From: Prolixibacteraceae bacterium UBA1413
GTDB taxonomy: Bacteria; Bacteroidota; Bacteroidia; Bacteroidales; Prolixibacteraceae
Assembly: GCA_002304925.1 (NCBI GenBank)
Contig: DBPT01000007.1
Coordinates: 1-64,000, forward strand
Direction of reading: 5' to 3'
Length of the DNA stretch: 64,000 bases
The notes under the pieces are model-generated. The model had not been told where the DNA came from and made no database searches. It worked only from the letters and a program-made list of their open reading frames with translations. This document shows positions 15,575 to 25,442 of this stretch, one piece after another. Both the position numbers and the translations under genes were made by a program. Position 1 is the first letter of the stretch. Every line of letters starts with the position of its first letter.

Positions 15575-17242
15575 ATGAAATCAGATATTCAGATAGCAAG
15601 GGAAACAACGCTGCTCAAGGTGGCAGACATTGCAGAAAGCATTGGGATTCAGCCTGAAACGGTAGAAAATTACGGACGGTATATGGCTAAAACGCCCATC
15701 AGTCTGATAGATATAGAAAAAGCCGCAAAAAGCAACCTCATCCTGGTAACTGCCATAACACCTACAAAAGCAGGAATAGGCAAGACGGTTACCTCCATCG
15801 GGCTGACATTGGGATTGAACAAAATCGGCAAGAAAGCTATTGTTGCTATTCGTGAACCATCGCTGGGACCATGTTTCGGAATGAAGGGCGGTGCTGCAGG
15901 AGGAGGTTTTTCCCAGGTACTTCCGATGGAAAAGATCAACCTGCATTTTACAGGGGACTTTCATGCCATCACCTCTGCCCATAATATGATTTCAGCGTTG
16001 TTGGACAATTATATATACAGGAACCGAACCGGTAACAAGGTTGTTAAGGAAGTTCTCTGGAAACGGGTTTTGGATGTCAACGACAGAAATTTGCGGTTTA
16101 TCATAACAGGATTGAATGGTTTTGAGAATGGTATTCCTGCCGAATCAGGCTTTGACATAACACCGGCATCGGAATTAATGGCTATCCTTTGCCTGTCACG
16201 GGATGTGAACGACTTACGACGCAGGATCGAAAATATCCTTTTGGCCTATTCGTACGACAATGAACCGATAACTGTTAAAGATCTGGGCATTGCAGGAGCT
16301 ATTACGGTACTGCTGAAGGATGCACTCAATCCCAACCTTGTGCAAACCACGGAAAATACACCTGCATTTGTGCATGGCGGCCCGTTTGGCAATATCGCAC
16401 ACGGCTGTAATTCAGTGCTGGCAACTCAAATGGCAATGACTTACAGCGATTATACCGTTACCGAAGCGGGATTCGGATCTGACCTCGGAGCTGAAAAGTT
16501 TTTCAATATCAAATGCAGGAAGAACGGATTACAACCCAAAGTCACTGTAATTGTTGCAGCAGCACAGGCACTGAAAATGCACGGCGGTGTTCCGTATAAA
16601 AATATTATGCAGGAAAATCCCGAAGGCCTGCAGAAAGGACTGGAAAATCTGAAGAAACACATCGAAATAATCTCTTCTTTCGGACAAACGATAGTGATTT
16701 CATTTAATAAGTATTTGTCCGACACTTCCCGGGAAATTGATATTGTCAGACAATTTTGCAATGATGCCGGTGTACGTTTTTCAGTCAATGAAGCGTTCGT
16801 AAAAGGGGGCGAAGGGGCTGCCGATCTGGCCAGGTGCGTGGTGGAAGCTGCAGAAAATGATCCCTCTCCGGCATTGCGTTTTACCTATGATGACAATGAC
16901 AGCATTGAACAGAAAACGGAAAAGCTCGCGCAACATATTTATGGTGCAAAAAATGTCGTATTCGGAGATAAGGCATTGACAAAACTGAAGAGAATATCCG
17001 GCACCGGACTGGAAAAGATGCCTGTGTGTATTGCCAAAACCCAATATTCCTTATCTGCTGATCCCAAGGCTTTTGGTGTGCCAAAGGACTTTACACTTGA
17101 AGTCAATGACCTTGTCATTAACCAGGGTGCGGAATTCATTGTGGCCCTGGCCGGAAAGATCATGCGCATGCCCGGGCTTCCTTCCGATCCCCAGGCTAAA
17201 CGCATTGACCTGATTGATGGAAATATTGAAGGACTTAGCTGA
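15575..17242 (+). CDS. fhs: Formate--tetrahydrofolate ligase
   Basis: A 555-residue cytosolic enzyme joining formate to tetrahydrofolate with ATP to give 10-formyl-THF, which feeds purine and formyl-Met synthesis. The N-terminal ATP-binding loop reads TPTKAGIGKT (about 62-71). The conserved block REPSLGPCFGMKGGAAGGG follows, then HFTGDFHAITSAHN. The length matches the family. It is a single gene with its own leader; the next gene downstream is convergent. This is a housekeeping gene marking a return to core chromosome after the accessory island. Confidence 0.96.
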   Translation: MKSDIQIARETTLLKVADIAESIGIQPETVENYGRYMAKTPISLIDIEKAAKSNLILVTAITPTKAGIGKTVTSIGLTLGLNKIGKKAIVAIREPSLGPCFGMKGGAAGGGFSQVLPMEKINLHFTGDFHAITSAHNMISALLDNYIYRNRTGNKVVKEVLWKRVLDVNDRNLRFIITGLNGFENGIPAESGFDITPASELMAILCLSRDVNDLRRRIENILLAYSYDNEPITVKDLGIAGAITVLLKDALNPNLVQTTENTPAFVHGGPFGNIAHGCNSVLATQMAMTYSDYTVTEAGFGSDLGAEKFFNIKCRKNGLQPKVTVIVAAAQALKMHGGVPYKNIMQENPEGLQKGLENLKKHIEIISSFGQTIVISFNKYLSDTSREIDIVRQFCNDAGVRFSVNEAFVKGGEGAADLARCVVEAAENDPSPALRFTYDDNDSIEQKTEKLAQHIYGAKNVVFGDKALTKLKRISGTGLEKMPVCIAKTQYSLSADPKAFGVPKDFTLEVNDLVINQGAEFIVALAGKIMRMPGLPSDPQAKRIDLIDGNIEGLS

Positions 17243-17351
17243 CTAAAAAAGGTATTTCTAACGGGATCCCTGAGAATTTCAGATAGCTAAGTTTAATGGC
17301 AGTGGGTGATTTTCTCTGGGATGAAGAGATATTGAAATAGTTGTTAATTTA

Positions 17352-18926
17352 TCAGTTTGTCACCGGGATAGGCTGGGCAGCAGGTAATGATCCTGATGCT
17401 TTGCCAAAAATGGTGAACTCAATAATTCCGAGCGGGTTGGTCCGCGGCCAGTTTGTGAGCGACAGCCTTACAAAGCGGCATTCCACCGGGGTTATCTCCT
17501 CGAAAATAGTATTTCGCTGTATCTTGTTATCAGTCTGATCGAGCACTGTGGTGAAGCTCTGGCCGTCCATAGATACCTCTATCCTGTACTGAAAAGCATC
17601 GGTAACAGGTTTGTTTCCGGGCACAGGTGCTGTGACCTGCGCTGCAGGTTGTCTGCCGAAGGACCGCCGCCCGCCCGTAAACATTAGCCTGAGGCCATCA
17701 ATAGTGAAAAGCTGAACTACATCGAACCGGGTTGCAGGGGAAAGTTCTATAGTAAGGGTCGGGAGCGTGTCAGCCGGTTCAGGTTCCCACCATGTTCCGC
17801 TCAGGTTATCTGCAGCATAAGCGGCAATTCTTCCCGGTTGCTGGGATGAGAAGCTTGAAAGAGCGTTCATTGTATTTATCTTGTTTATGGTAACAGGGAG
17901 AGATCCGCTGTTGCCCCTTTTCGGGTCGGAGATAACCCCCGGAGCCCACTGGGGTGTTTCGGTTACCGCAACCGATAGGTTCCCTTTTCTGTCAATAATA
18001 ACACGGTCCATCCCTATCCGCCTTCCTCCGGGAGGATTCGACAGCACTATGGTATAGAACTGCCAGAGATGCCCGGCGGGACCCTCGACAATGCATCCGT
18101 GGGCAGGACCGGTTACAAACCCGTCGGTCTTCCGCAGCAGAGGGTTATTGGGGGCATAGGTATAAGGCCCCATCACCGATTTTGATGTATAATAGCCACT
18201 GGCATAGGTTTTCCATTGTGTGCCTGAAGCAGAATACTGCAGGTAATATGTGTCCTTGTGTTTATGCACCCATGGTCCTTCGACCCACGAGACATCAGTA
18301 TACTCATTCATTTCGCCGTAACGTTCCCAGACATGATCGCTGTTGAAGGCAAAGAGGTGCTTCACGGGCCCTGCGAATCTGGTAAGGTCTTCAGGATCGA
18401 GTTGCACTGCAAATATACCGCTGACACCGCGGCCGGCATAAAAAAGATACGGAGTGTTATCGTCGTCGATGAAGATCTCCATGTCGAAGGCTCCGTTCCA
18501 GCCTCCTGCAACATCAGGGGTGTTCTTCCATTCCCCGATGCTCTCATAGGGACCAAGGGGATTGTCGGCTTTAAACAGGGGGCCGTCATTCCCGCACATG
18601 TAAAAGCTGCCGTTGTATTTAACAACATCCGGAGCTACGGGAACCCTCTCCACCCGCTGGAAGGTCCAGTTAAGCATGTCTTCCGATATCCAGGCTCCTC
18701 CTCCAGTGCAGAACATGTAGTATTTGCCGTCCTCCTTAATGACCGTAACATCACCTGAAGCATTGCCCCCCGGCCCGATTGCCATTGGCAGCGGGTTGCA
18801 GTAGCGGGCTGCCTTACCGACCTCCGGACTCTGACCGTTATCGGAACTACAGGGATTTGAACAGGAAGCCATCATAAGAAAAAATAACCATGCAGGCAAA
18901 AAACTGAAAATAATCCTGGGTTTCAT
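17352..18926 (-). CDS. GH43-like lipoprotein with a C-terminal beta-sandwich (F5/8-like) domain
   Basis: About 524 residues from the ATG at 18926. A lipoprotein signal peptide ends at MASC-S. The catalytic five-bladed propeller shows a first Asp region (NASGDVTVIKEDGKYYMF), a middle DMEIFIDDDNTPYLFYAG, and the acid Glu in VEGPWVHKHKDTYYLQYS. A discoidin-like C-terminal part (about residue 385 onward) may bind carbohydrate. The likely role is exo-acting release of arabinose, xylose or galactose at the outer membrane; specificity cannot be read. It stands apart from the main carbohydrate locus, convergent with fhs. A longer frame to 18950 adds eight residues before the signal peptide and is not favoured. 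Confidence 0.82.
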   Translation of the reverse strand: MKPRIIFSFLPAWLFFLMMASCSNPCSSDNGQSPEVGKAARYCNPLPMAIGPGGNASGDVTVIKEDGKYYMFCTGGGAWISEDMLNWTFQRVERVPVAPDVVKYNGSFYMCGNDGPLFKADNPLGPYESIGEWKNTPDVAGGWNGAFDMEIFIDDDNTPYLFYAGRGVSGIFAVQLDPEDLTRFAGPVKHLFAFNSDHVWERYGEMNEYTDVSWVEGPWVHKHKDTYYLQYSASGTQWKTYASGYYTSKSVMGPYTYAPNNPLLRKTDGFVTGPAHGCIVEGPAGHLWQFYTIVLSNPPGGRRIGMDRVIIDRKGNLSVAVTETPQWAPGVISDPKRGNSGSLPVTINKINTMNALSSFSSQQPGRIAAYAADNLSGTWWEPEPADTLPTLTIELSPATRFDVVQLFTIDGLRLMFTGGRRSFGRQPAAQVTAPVPGNKPVTDAFQYRIEVSMDGQSFTTVLDQTDNKIQRNTIFEEITPVECRFVRLSLTNWPRTNPLGIIEFTIFGKASGSLPAAQPIPVTN

Positions 18927-19166
18927 ATGGTTAGTTTTAATTAGCGGCAAGATAATAAAATCCTAGTCATACCCTTTACGAAGAAGTCAACCGTCAGAAT
19001 CAGCTATTCTGCAATAAAGAGCCTCAAAGGATTACTTCCGGTGTCAGATGGCAAGGGGTATGTAAATGCAAAAGCATGTCTGATGGTTGAAAACTAGCGA
19101 GTTGAGTAAGGAAAAGAAATCTGAAATTTTCATCCGATTTTTTACAATAATTAAAGCGAACTTCAC

Positions 19167-19174
19167 TAAATTTG
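19167..19174 (+). promoter_or_regulatory. Candidate -7 promoter element (TAnnTTTG)
   Basis: TAAATTTG fits the Bacteroidetes -7 consensus and lies about 40 bases before the ATG of the transglutaminase-like gene. No good -33 TTTG is seen at the usual spacing, so the call is tentative. Confidence 0.35.
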
Positions 19175-19212
19175 TTTAGCATACAAACAATTCACTTACT
19201 AAATCAATCAGC

Positions 19213-20901
19213 ATGAAGAAGTATTTGCTACCGCTAGTGCTTTCGATTGCCGGGATTATCCTTGTTTTGCTACATTTCCTTGTGGCAGGGGGAGGAAGCG
19301 GCAATCTCGACGTGCAAATCCAGCCAACCAGTTACATCATGCCGGCAGCCTATAAGGTCTATGCCAACGAAGAGGCGCTCGAAGGCCGGTTTTACCTGTG
19401 CAAATTGATTCTTACCAACGAAGGGGGAGGGGAGCTTAAGAACCTGAAGGTATCGTACGAAGTTCCGGGGTACATCAACTGGACCGAGATCGACAAGATC
19501 CGGTGCCTGGTGCCGGGGCAGAGTGCCGTACTGACGGTTTATCCCCGTTTCGACCCCTCCATAGTGGAGAAGACGAGCACCTCGAAAGAAAAGGGCAACA
19601 TCCGCATCGAATATGAAACCGGCAAGGGGAGCGATGTGTTTGACAAGAGTTTCGGGTTTGAGATGCGAGGGCGCAACGACATCGTATACAGCAGCATGCC
19701 GGCCAACGAGATTCTCACCTATCCAGACATGTTCGAAAACATTGCCCTGGTGCCCTGTTTTATTACGCCGGAGGATCCCATCATTAAATACTACACCCAG
19801 CAGATCCAGCAAAAGGTGCTGAAGGGAGAAGCTGCAGCGGTGGTTAAGACGACTGAGGAGGCGCTCCGCTTTCTGATGGCCGTATACGAGTCGACGCGTC
19901 AGGCGGGAATGGTCTACAGCGGCACCAAGGGGATCCCGCTGAACGTTGGGGATGTGAGTTCCCTGATCCAGCACATCCGGTTGCCCCGGGAAGTGGTGAC
20001 GGGCAATACGGGACTTTGCATCGAGCTATCCACCCTCTATGCCAGCGTGCTTTCCTGTGCGGGGCTCGAACCGATGATTTTTTTCATTCCCGGACATGCC
20101 TATCCTGGCATCAAGGTCAATAATTCTTACTATGCCATCGAAGCCACGGGAATCGGAGGAGAAGGCCTGGGCAACATCATGACGGCAGAAAAGGCATTAG
20201 AAAAAGGAATGGAAGAGCTGAAGGAGTTTATACAAAAATTGCAGGAGGGGGATTCCCGGTTCATGTACCTCGACGTCCATGAGTTGAACAGCACCGGTGT
20301 GAATCCCATGGAGCTGAAGGATGATTCTTTTCTCCGGCAGAAAGTCGATCAGATTGTGGCCTCCTGGGGAGGTGACGGGGCTAAAAAAATCGCCCCCGGT
20401 GTTCCCCGAACAACCAATTATGCCCGCAACGAAATGGCCCACTCCAACCAGGGGGGAGGAGGCAATTACGATGGCGGAGATGCAGGCGACATGCTTTCCT
20501 ATGGCGGCATCGTAAGCTTCCGGTACCCCTCCCATTTCATGCGGATGGACAATCCGGCGCCGGGATTCCCCGCCCTGGTGAGCCAACTCGAAGCTTCCGA
20601 CGGAAGTTCCAGCATCAGTGTCTATCGCGTCACCGGCACCTCTAACCCCGACCAGGCCATGAACTACCTGGTCCAGGCCTATTACAACTTCGGGGCGAAC
20701 ATCCAGTACCAGAACAACGGTTCATCGGGCAACTTCGTCCGCTATTCCGGACAGACCTCCTCCGCGGGAAACCTCTTCCGGTGGGTGGGCTATTTCAAAC
20801 CCTCCGGCGGAAATGTGGTGGGGGTCACCGTCGGCGCCCCTGCCGGTTATTATGGCCAGATGCAGGGAACCATCAACCAGATTGTTTCAACCATCCGCTG
20901 A
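19213..20901 (+). CDS. Transglutaminase-like, membrane-anchored periplasmic protein
   Basis: A 562-residue protein. An N-terminal hydrophobic helix (residues about 5-25) anchors or exports it. A beta-sandwich-like region (about 35-160) precedes a transglutaminase-like core: Cys269 in GNTGLCIELSTLYASVL, His in FFIPGHAYPGI (about 295), and an acidic residue in YYAIEATGIGGEG. A Gly/Asn-rich linker (QGGGGNYDGGDAGD) leads to a C-terminal domain resembling lipoprotein or PsbP-type folds (VSFRYPSHFMRMD ... INQIVSTIR). Transglutaminase-fold proteins of this kind often act as cysteine proteases or amidases in the envelope; the substrate is unknown. It appears more G/C-rich than neighbouring DNA. It is probably co-transcribed with the following gene. 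Confidence 0.75.
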   Translation: MKKYLLPLVLSIAGIILVLLHFLVAGGGSGNLDVQIQPTSYIMPAAYKVYANEEALEGRFYLCKLILTNEGGGELKNLKVSYEVPGYINWTEIDKIRCLVPGQSAVLTVYPRFDPSIVEKTSTSKEKGNIRIEYETGKGSDVFDKSFGFEMRGRNDIVYSSMPANEILTYPDMFENIALVPCFITPEDPIIKYYTQQIQQKVLKGEAAAVVKTTEEALRFLMAVYESTRQAGMVYSGTKGIPLNVGDVSSLIQHIRLPREVVTGNTGLCIELSTLYASVLSCAGLEPMIFFIPGHAYPGIKVNNSYYAIEATGIGGEGLGNIMTAEKALEKGMEELKEFIQKLQEGDSRFMYLDVHELNSTGVNPMELKDDSFLRQKVDQIVASWGGDGAKKIAPGVPRTTNYARNEMAHSNQGGGGNYDGGDAGDMLSYGGIVSFRYPSHFMRMDNPAPGFPALVSQLEASDGSSSISVYRVTGTSNPDQAMNYLVQAYYNFGANIQYQNNGSSGNFVRYSGQTSSAGNLFRWVGYFKPSGGNVVGVTVGAPAGYYGQMQGTINQIVSTIR

Positions 20902-20997
20902 CCTGGCAGCCATGATGAAGGACAACCGGTAGGACCAACCCCCGGGTTACTTCATCGGCATTCCGGATTGACAATTAACAACGAAATATTTTAACAT

Positions 20998-21636
20998 ATG
21001 AAGAGATATACGGTAACCCTCCTGCTCCTGTTCATATTGACCTGCGTCCGTGGACAGGGCAACGAAAGCCTGAAGCAAAACATAGACTTCAGGATCGATT
21101 CACTGGGCAACGCCATGATCCAGGTAAGCGCCAAACTGACAGCCACGCAATGGCAATACTGGGAAAACACCTATGGAGGTAAGAACATTTCCATATTTAA
21201 ACGGGACCTCTCCCGCTCCATGAATCAATTCTACCTCTACGATTTCGATTACGAGGACGATAAAATGGAAAGAACCTTCAAGGTCACCTTTAAGGCCAAG
21301 GGGGTGGCACGCTACCAGGGCAATAACAAATGGTTGGCCGAGGTAGGCATAAAAAATCCCGGTTTTTCCAAATTGGATGATCAATCCTACCTGGTGACCA
21401 CCTCCATGAACGATGGAGGACAGCTCATCCAGCAGAACAACACCATCCGTTTTCCGAAGAAAGCAACCAACATCAAAGAGGATACCGATGAGTTCGGCGC
21501 CGCCACCTTCACTTACGAGCTGAAACCATTGGCAGGCAGGTCTCCGCTGTTGCTGATCCTGGGATTGGCGCTGCTTGTGGCCGGTATAGCCTATGCCCTG
21601 TTCGTGAAGCTGAAGCCCACTCCGGCGGCCACCTGA
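20998..21636 (+). CDS. Exported protein with C-terminal membrane anchor, unknown function
   Basis: A 212-residue protein with a signal peptide (RYTVTLLLLFILTCVRGQG), an extracytoplasmic alpha/beta domain of about 150 residues with no named motif, and a C-terminal transmembrane helix (SPLLLILGLALLVAGIAYALFV, about 180-202) ending in a short basic tail. It starts 96 bp after the transglutaminase-like gene, in the same direction and with similar base composition, so the two probably work together at the envelope. Confidence 0.7.
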   Translation: MKRYTVTLLLLFILTCVRGQGNESLKQNIDFRIDSLGNAMIQVSAKLTATQWQYWENTYGGKNISIFKRDLSRSMNQFYLYDFDYEDDKMERTFKVTFKAKGVARYQGNNKWLAEVGIKNPGFSKLDDQSYLVTTSMNDGGQLIQQNNTIRFPKKATNIKEDTDEFGAATFTYELKPLAGRSPLLLILGLALLVAGIAYALFVKLKPTPAAT

Positions 21637-21807
21637 CACTCTACAGCATTCCGTTTTCTTCCTTGGAGTATCCCCCGGGATGACCGTGATTGTTCATCAA
21701 CCGGAGTAGTTTTTTCTGCTCCGTTTCTGGTTAATATCCCCGGTGCCGGATTCAAACCATAAGTGATTCTTTCATGCAGGATTATCCCGGCCCTGATCAC
21801 GTTGGCG

Positions 21808-22227
21808 CTAATAGGCCTGTGCCGGGGTTCGCATGTCTTCGGTGGCATTTCTTAACCACGGAGTAAGCCATTCATGATCCCATGGTTTCCCTGTTACAAG
21901 GTCGTACCCGGTTGTCTGAAGGGGTATAGTATTCAGAGCCTTTATCATGGACATGATAATCTCAGAACCCTGCTTATGCATCTTTTGGCCGCGTTCTGTC
22001 TTGTCGCGTCCTGCCTCCCTCAATAATAAATCCGCTCCCTCAAAGTTCTTTCCGATAAATCCCATCGCTGTCATTGTCCAGTTCCATTGATGAAGAGCAG
22101 TATCCTGTGTTGACATGACAAAAGGAATACCGGTATGTCCGTCGATCGTTTTAATCTGGCTGGACAGCTGATCAATGAGTAGCCGGCGCATCTGTTCAGC
22201 ATCGGCGTAACTGGTTTGTGGGTCCAT
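21808..22227 (-). CDS. Unrecognised protein or C-terminal gene fragment
   Basis: About 140 residues from ATG 22227 (MDPQTSYADAEQMRR). It is mostly helical-looking, with aromatic-rich QDTALHQWNWTMTAMGFIGKNF and a C-terminus WLTPWLRNATEDMRTPAQAY. It has no signal peptide. The same frame stays open upstream across the end of the preceding esterase (SEFIRINQVIT), hinting that the gene's 5' part was overwritten when the esterase arrived. It could be the tail of an alpha-helical enzyme. It follows the esterase by 32 bp in the same direction. Confidence 0.45.
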   Translation of the reverse strand: MDPQTSYADAEQMRRLLIDQLSSQIKTIDGHTGIPFVMSTQDTALHQWNWTMTAMGFIGKNFEGADLLLREAGRDKTERGQKMHKQGSEIIMSMIKALNTIPLQTTGYDLVTGKPWDHEWLTPWLRNATEDMRTPAQAY

Positions 22228-22259
22228 GGTAATTACTTGGTTGATCCTTATAAACTCAC

Positions 22260-23330
22260 TTATTTGAATAACTGAGGCAGGGTAGTTGCCAGGAAGAGCC
22301 TGCAATTCATCCAGGTATGTCCACCTGGTACGAACATAGTCTCGAGATTGAATTTTTTGTCCTCGTAAATTGCTATGGTACGATCAATGATCTGCCTGTA
22401 TTGATCACTTTCACCAGTATAAATAGTGAAAAGTTTAAGCTGTTTGTTATAATTCTCCACATCGGGATCCCATTTCCCGAAATTAGCATTGAATTCCGGG
22501 GTTTGGGTATAAGGTGCATAAGCACAGACATATGCAAACTTGTCAAGGTTCATCAGACCTATATTCAGGGTAGCGCCGCCACCGACTGAAAAGCCTGCCA
22601 TAGCCCTGTTGTTTCTATCAGTAAGTACCGGGTAATTAGCTTCAATAAACGGTATAATGTTATTAATCATATCGTTTCCGAATGCTTTTTGCATCATCAG
22701 CCCTGTGTTGGCATACGGCATTACAATGATCATTGGTTTAACCTTTCCCTGGGCTATCAGGTTATCGGCAATAAGATTGGCTTTTCCAACTTTTGTCCAG
22801 GTCTCTTCAGTATCTGATCCTCCGTGAATAAGGTAAAGCACAGGGTACCTAGTTGTACCCTTGGCATCAAACCCCGGAGGAGTATAGATTACCAGCGTGC
22901 CTGCTATCCCCTGGGCTGTAGTATAGGTGCGGTAACTTACTTTTCCGTGAGGAACGTTCTGGAGGGAATGCACAAGAGGCTTATCTCCTTTGATATCAAC
23001 AAGACTGTGTTTGAAGCCTTCGTTGGGAAAAAGATAGGTGTTGTTGGGATCATTAACCTCCATGCTGTCGACCCAGAAACTGTAAGGATAGATATCGGGT
23101 TTTGCAGGAGGAATTGTAATACTCCATACTCCTGAATCATCTTTGGTCATTTTAACGGGTGCCGGCAGTATTTCAGTGTCAAGGGAAACACTTTTGGCGT
23201 TCCTGGCATAAAACCTGAAGGTAACGCTATTGTCGGGATGTACTTCGGGCGATATGACGGAAGGTCTCTGAGCGGACAGGAAGGCGGCGGAAGAGACAAG
23301 TATTATTAATGTTAACAGTATCTTTCTCAT
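22260..23330 (-). CDS. CE1-type esterase (feruloyl/acetyl xylan esterase-like)
   Basis: A 356-residue secreted enzyme. The signal peptide (ILLTLIILVSSAAFLSAQ) is followed by an N-terminal immunoglobulin-like E-set domain (CBM48-like, about 25-110: HPDNSVTFRFYARNAKSVSL ... DIYPYSFWVD). An alpha/beta-hydrolase esterase domain (about 140-356) follows, with nucleophile Ser248 in GFSVGGG and His338 in GGHTWM. Enzymes of this layout release feruloyl or acetyl groups from xylan side chains. It is one of four such paralogues in the minus-strand array between 22 and 28.3 kb, and the next one upstream ends 24 bp before its start. Substrate specificity among the copies cannot be told by reading. Confidence 0.87.
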   Translation of the reverse strand: MRKILLTLIILVSSAAFLSAQRPSVISPEVHPDNSVTFRFYARNAKSVSLDTEILPAPVKMTKDDSGVWSITIPPAKPDIYPYSFWVDSMEVNDPNNTYLFPNEGFKHSLVDIKGDKPLVHSLQNVPHGKVSYRTYTTAQGIAGTLVIYTPPGFDAKGTTRYPVLYLIHGGSDTEETWTKVGKANLIADNLIAQGKVKPMIIVMPYANTGLMMQKAFGNDMINNIIPFIEANYPVLTDRNNRAMAGFSVGGGATLNIGLMNLDKFAYVCAYAPYTQTPEFNANFGKWDPDVENYNKQLKLFTIYTGESDQYRQIIDRTIAIYEDKKFNLETMFVPGGHTWMNCRLFLATTLPQLFK

Positions 23331-23354
23331 CTGTAATAATATAAGATCAGATTT

Positions 23355-24512
23355 TTATTTAAAAAGCAAAGGCGCTGTGCTTGCAAGGTATAGTTTGGTA
23401 TTCATCCAAGTATGACCACCTGTTGATATGAGAGTCTTATGATTGATCTTCTTTTCCTTGAGATAATCAATGAACCCGGTTGTCTGTCTATAAAGGAAGT
23501 CCTCATCACCCACGCTGACCCATAATAATTTTAGTTTCTTATTGGTACGCTTCGGGTTTTCAACAACCCCTTTGAAATCACGTTCCAGTTCTGTGTTTGA
23601 CAGGTATGCGCTGTAGCAGCATATCCAGGCAAACTTATCCAAATTTCCGAAACCGGTTCGGAGAGTCTGCCCTCCGCCGCGTGAGAAGCCGCCTATGGCC
23701 CGGTTTTTACTGTTGGCAATAACCCTGTAATTCTTTTCGATATATGGAATCAGATTATCAACCAGGTCCCTTTCGAAGGTCTTTGACCTCGCAAGAGCCT
23801 CTTCGCTTTCCCTGTCTGCGGGATCAGCAGGTTTAAGCCCTCCCTTTTGTTCAGCAACCCTGGCTTCAATATTGCCATAAGGCATTACAATGATCATGGG
23901 CTTTGCTTTTCCTTCGGCGATAAGGTTATCCAGAATAAGATCAGCCTTCCCTACTTTAAACCATGTCTCTTCGGTATCCGTTGTTCCGCCTATCAGATAA
24001 AACACCGGGTACTTCTGCTTAGGGCTTTTATCGTATTCAGGCGGGGTGTATACAAGCACTGTTCCGGTTGTTCCTTCAGCCGACGGGTAGAATTCATAGG
24101 TTACTGTTCCGTGCGGAACATCTCTCATTGAATGTATCAGGGAAGAATCGCCGCGTACATCAAGAAGACTGCCTTTGAATCGTTCATTCGGAAAATAGTA
24201 CCTGTTACCCGGATCCATAACCTGGACACCATCAACAATAAAACTATACGGATAGATGTCTGGTTTGACAGGACCAATCGTTGCGCTCCAGGAGCCTCTG
24301 GCATCCTTTTCCATCCGGACAGGCGCTTTTTCAGATTGCACACTGAGTCTGACATCCTGCGCATTCGGGGCTCTGAATCGAAAGACCACGGTATTATCCG
24401 GATTGACCTGGGGAGATCTGCCAAAGCCTCCGGAAGGCTGGCTGTATGCCGGTACGCTCATTAGAATTGCTGCACCGGCAAGAAGCGGTCGAAGAACTGA
24501 TTTTATAAGCAT
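23355..24512 (-). CDS. CE1-type esterase, second copy
   Basis: A 385-residue secreted enzyme with the same E-set plus esterase plan as its downstream neighbour. The signal peptide (LLAGAAILMSVPAYSQ) is followed by an E-set domain (NTVVFRFRAPNAQDVRL), then the esterase with nucleophile Ser277 in GFSRGGG and His367 in GGHTWM. It differs from the neighbour by an inserted charged stretch (about 220-245: EQKGGLKPADPADRESEEAL) before the nucleophile elbow, likely a lid over the active site. That insertion may change which aromatic ester is accepted. It lies 33 bp after the BD-FAE-like gene in the same operon. Confidence 0.87.
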   Translation of the reverse strand: MLIKSVLRPLLAGAAILMSVPAYSQPSGGFGRSPQVNPDNTVVFRFRAPNAQDVRLSVQSEKAPVRMEKDARGSWSATIGPVKPDIYPYSFIVDGVQVMDPGNRYYFPNERFKGSLLDVRGDSSLIHSMRDVPHGTVTYEFYPSAEGTTGTVLVYTPPEYDKSPKQKYPVFYLIGGTTDTEETWFKVGKADLILDNLIAEGKAKPMIIVMPYGNIEARVAEQKGGLKPADPADRESEEALARSKTFERDLVDNLIPYIEKNYRVIANSKNRAIGGFSRGGGQTLRTGFGNLDKFAWICCYSAYLSNTELERDFKGVVENPKRTNKKLKLLWVSVGDEDFLYRQTTGFIDYLKEKKINHKTLISTGGHTWMNTKLYLASTAPLLFK

Positions 24513-24545
24513 AATTATGTTAGCCTTGAACTTTCTTATCTTTTT

Positions 24546-25442
24546 TTATTTTGAGATGAACTTGGAGTTTTTCAACCAGAGCAACAAGGGAGAGATCCAT
24601 TCATCTGTCGGTCTTCCAAAATAAAAACCATGGCCTCCCCTGGGATAAAGGTGCATTTCTGCCGGAGCCTTCTTATGCCTCATGCTTTCATAGAAAACAA
24701 TACTGTTGTCAACATCAACAAGCCTGTCATCACCTGAATGGGATATGTATGCAGGAGGTGTCTTTTCAGTTACCTGTATTTCACTTGAAAATTTATCAAT
24801 AAGGTCTTTGGAAGGATTATCACCCAGGAGGGCTTTCCTGGAATCCATATGAGTTAGATTGTCCTGCATGCTTGTAACAGGGTAGATCAGGATCATGAAG
24901 TCAGGTCTGAGGCTTGTGCCTTCCTTGTTATCAATAAGGGCTTCTTCAAAGCGTGTTGCAACAATGGATGCAAGATGTCCTCCTGCAGATGACCCCATTA
25001 GTCCGATACGGGCAGGATCGATCCCCCATTTTGAAGCATTTTCACGAATTAGTTTCAGAGCCTGTTGTGCATCCTGCAAAGGGCCAATTTTTTTATCGAT
25101 CATGGTTGAATCATGAGGAAGCCTGTATTTCAGCACAAATGCAGCAATCCCGTTATTTGCCAGTTCTCTGGCTGGTCTTACTCCTTCGAATTGGTAGGTC
25201 AAACCGCTGTAACCACCACCAGGGATTACAATAATCGCACAGCCATTGGCTTTTTCTTTTTCAGGAAGATAGATTTCAAGTTTCGGGATGGTAACACCTC
25301 TGATAAAGCCACCGGAAGTTTCTGTAATACCTGATTTTTTTGAATTCGGGATATTCCCCTGGTAAAGGTTAATTTGTTCCTGTGCCGTTATGGAAAATGA
25401 TGCCGTCAGCATGATGGCGCAGATTATTGAAAATGGTTTCAT
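24546..25442 (-). CDS. Alpha/beta hydrolase, acetyl xylan / bifunctional esterase-like (BD-FAE type)
   Basis: A 298-residue secreted enzyme with signal peptide (FSIICAIMLTASFSITAQ). The oxyanion-hole motif IPGGGYSGL (about 73-81) and the nucleophile GSSAGG (Ser152) are of the hormone-sensitive-lipase-like type, not the CE1 type. The catalytic Asp and His lie in SGDDRLVDVDNS and RGGHGFYFG. Bacteroidetes enzymes of this form (BD-FAE, axe-type) act on acetyl and feruloyl groups of xylan oligosaccharides. It sits within the CE1 array on the same strand, between two CE1 genes and next to a decayed glycosidase fragment. Confidence 0.83.
   Translation of the reverse strand: MKPFSIICAIMLTASFSITAQEQINLYQGNIPNSKKSGITETSGGFIRGVTIPKLEIYLPEKEKANGCAIIVIPGGGYSGLTYQFEGVRPARELANNGIAAFVLKYRLPHDSTMIDKKIGPLQDAQQALKLIRENASKWGIDPARIGLMGSSAGGHLASIVATRFEEALIDNKEGTSLRPDFMILIYPVTSMQDNLTHMDSRKALLGDNPSKDLIDKFSSEIQVTEKTPPAYISHSGDDRLVDVDNSIVFYESMRHKKAPAEMHLYPRGGHGFYFGRPTDEWISPLLLWLKNSKFISK

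Noticed and set aside
21591..21848. Minus-strand 85-codon frame between two genes
   Set aside because: It overlaps the end of the exported membrane protein gene, has no family features and unusual composition; not a credible gene.
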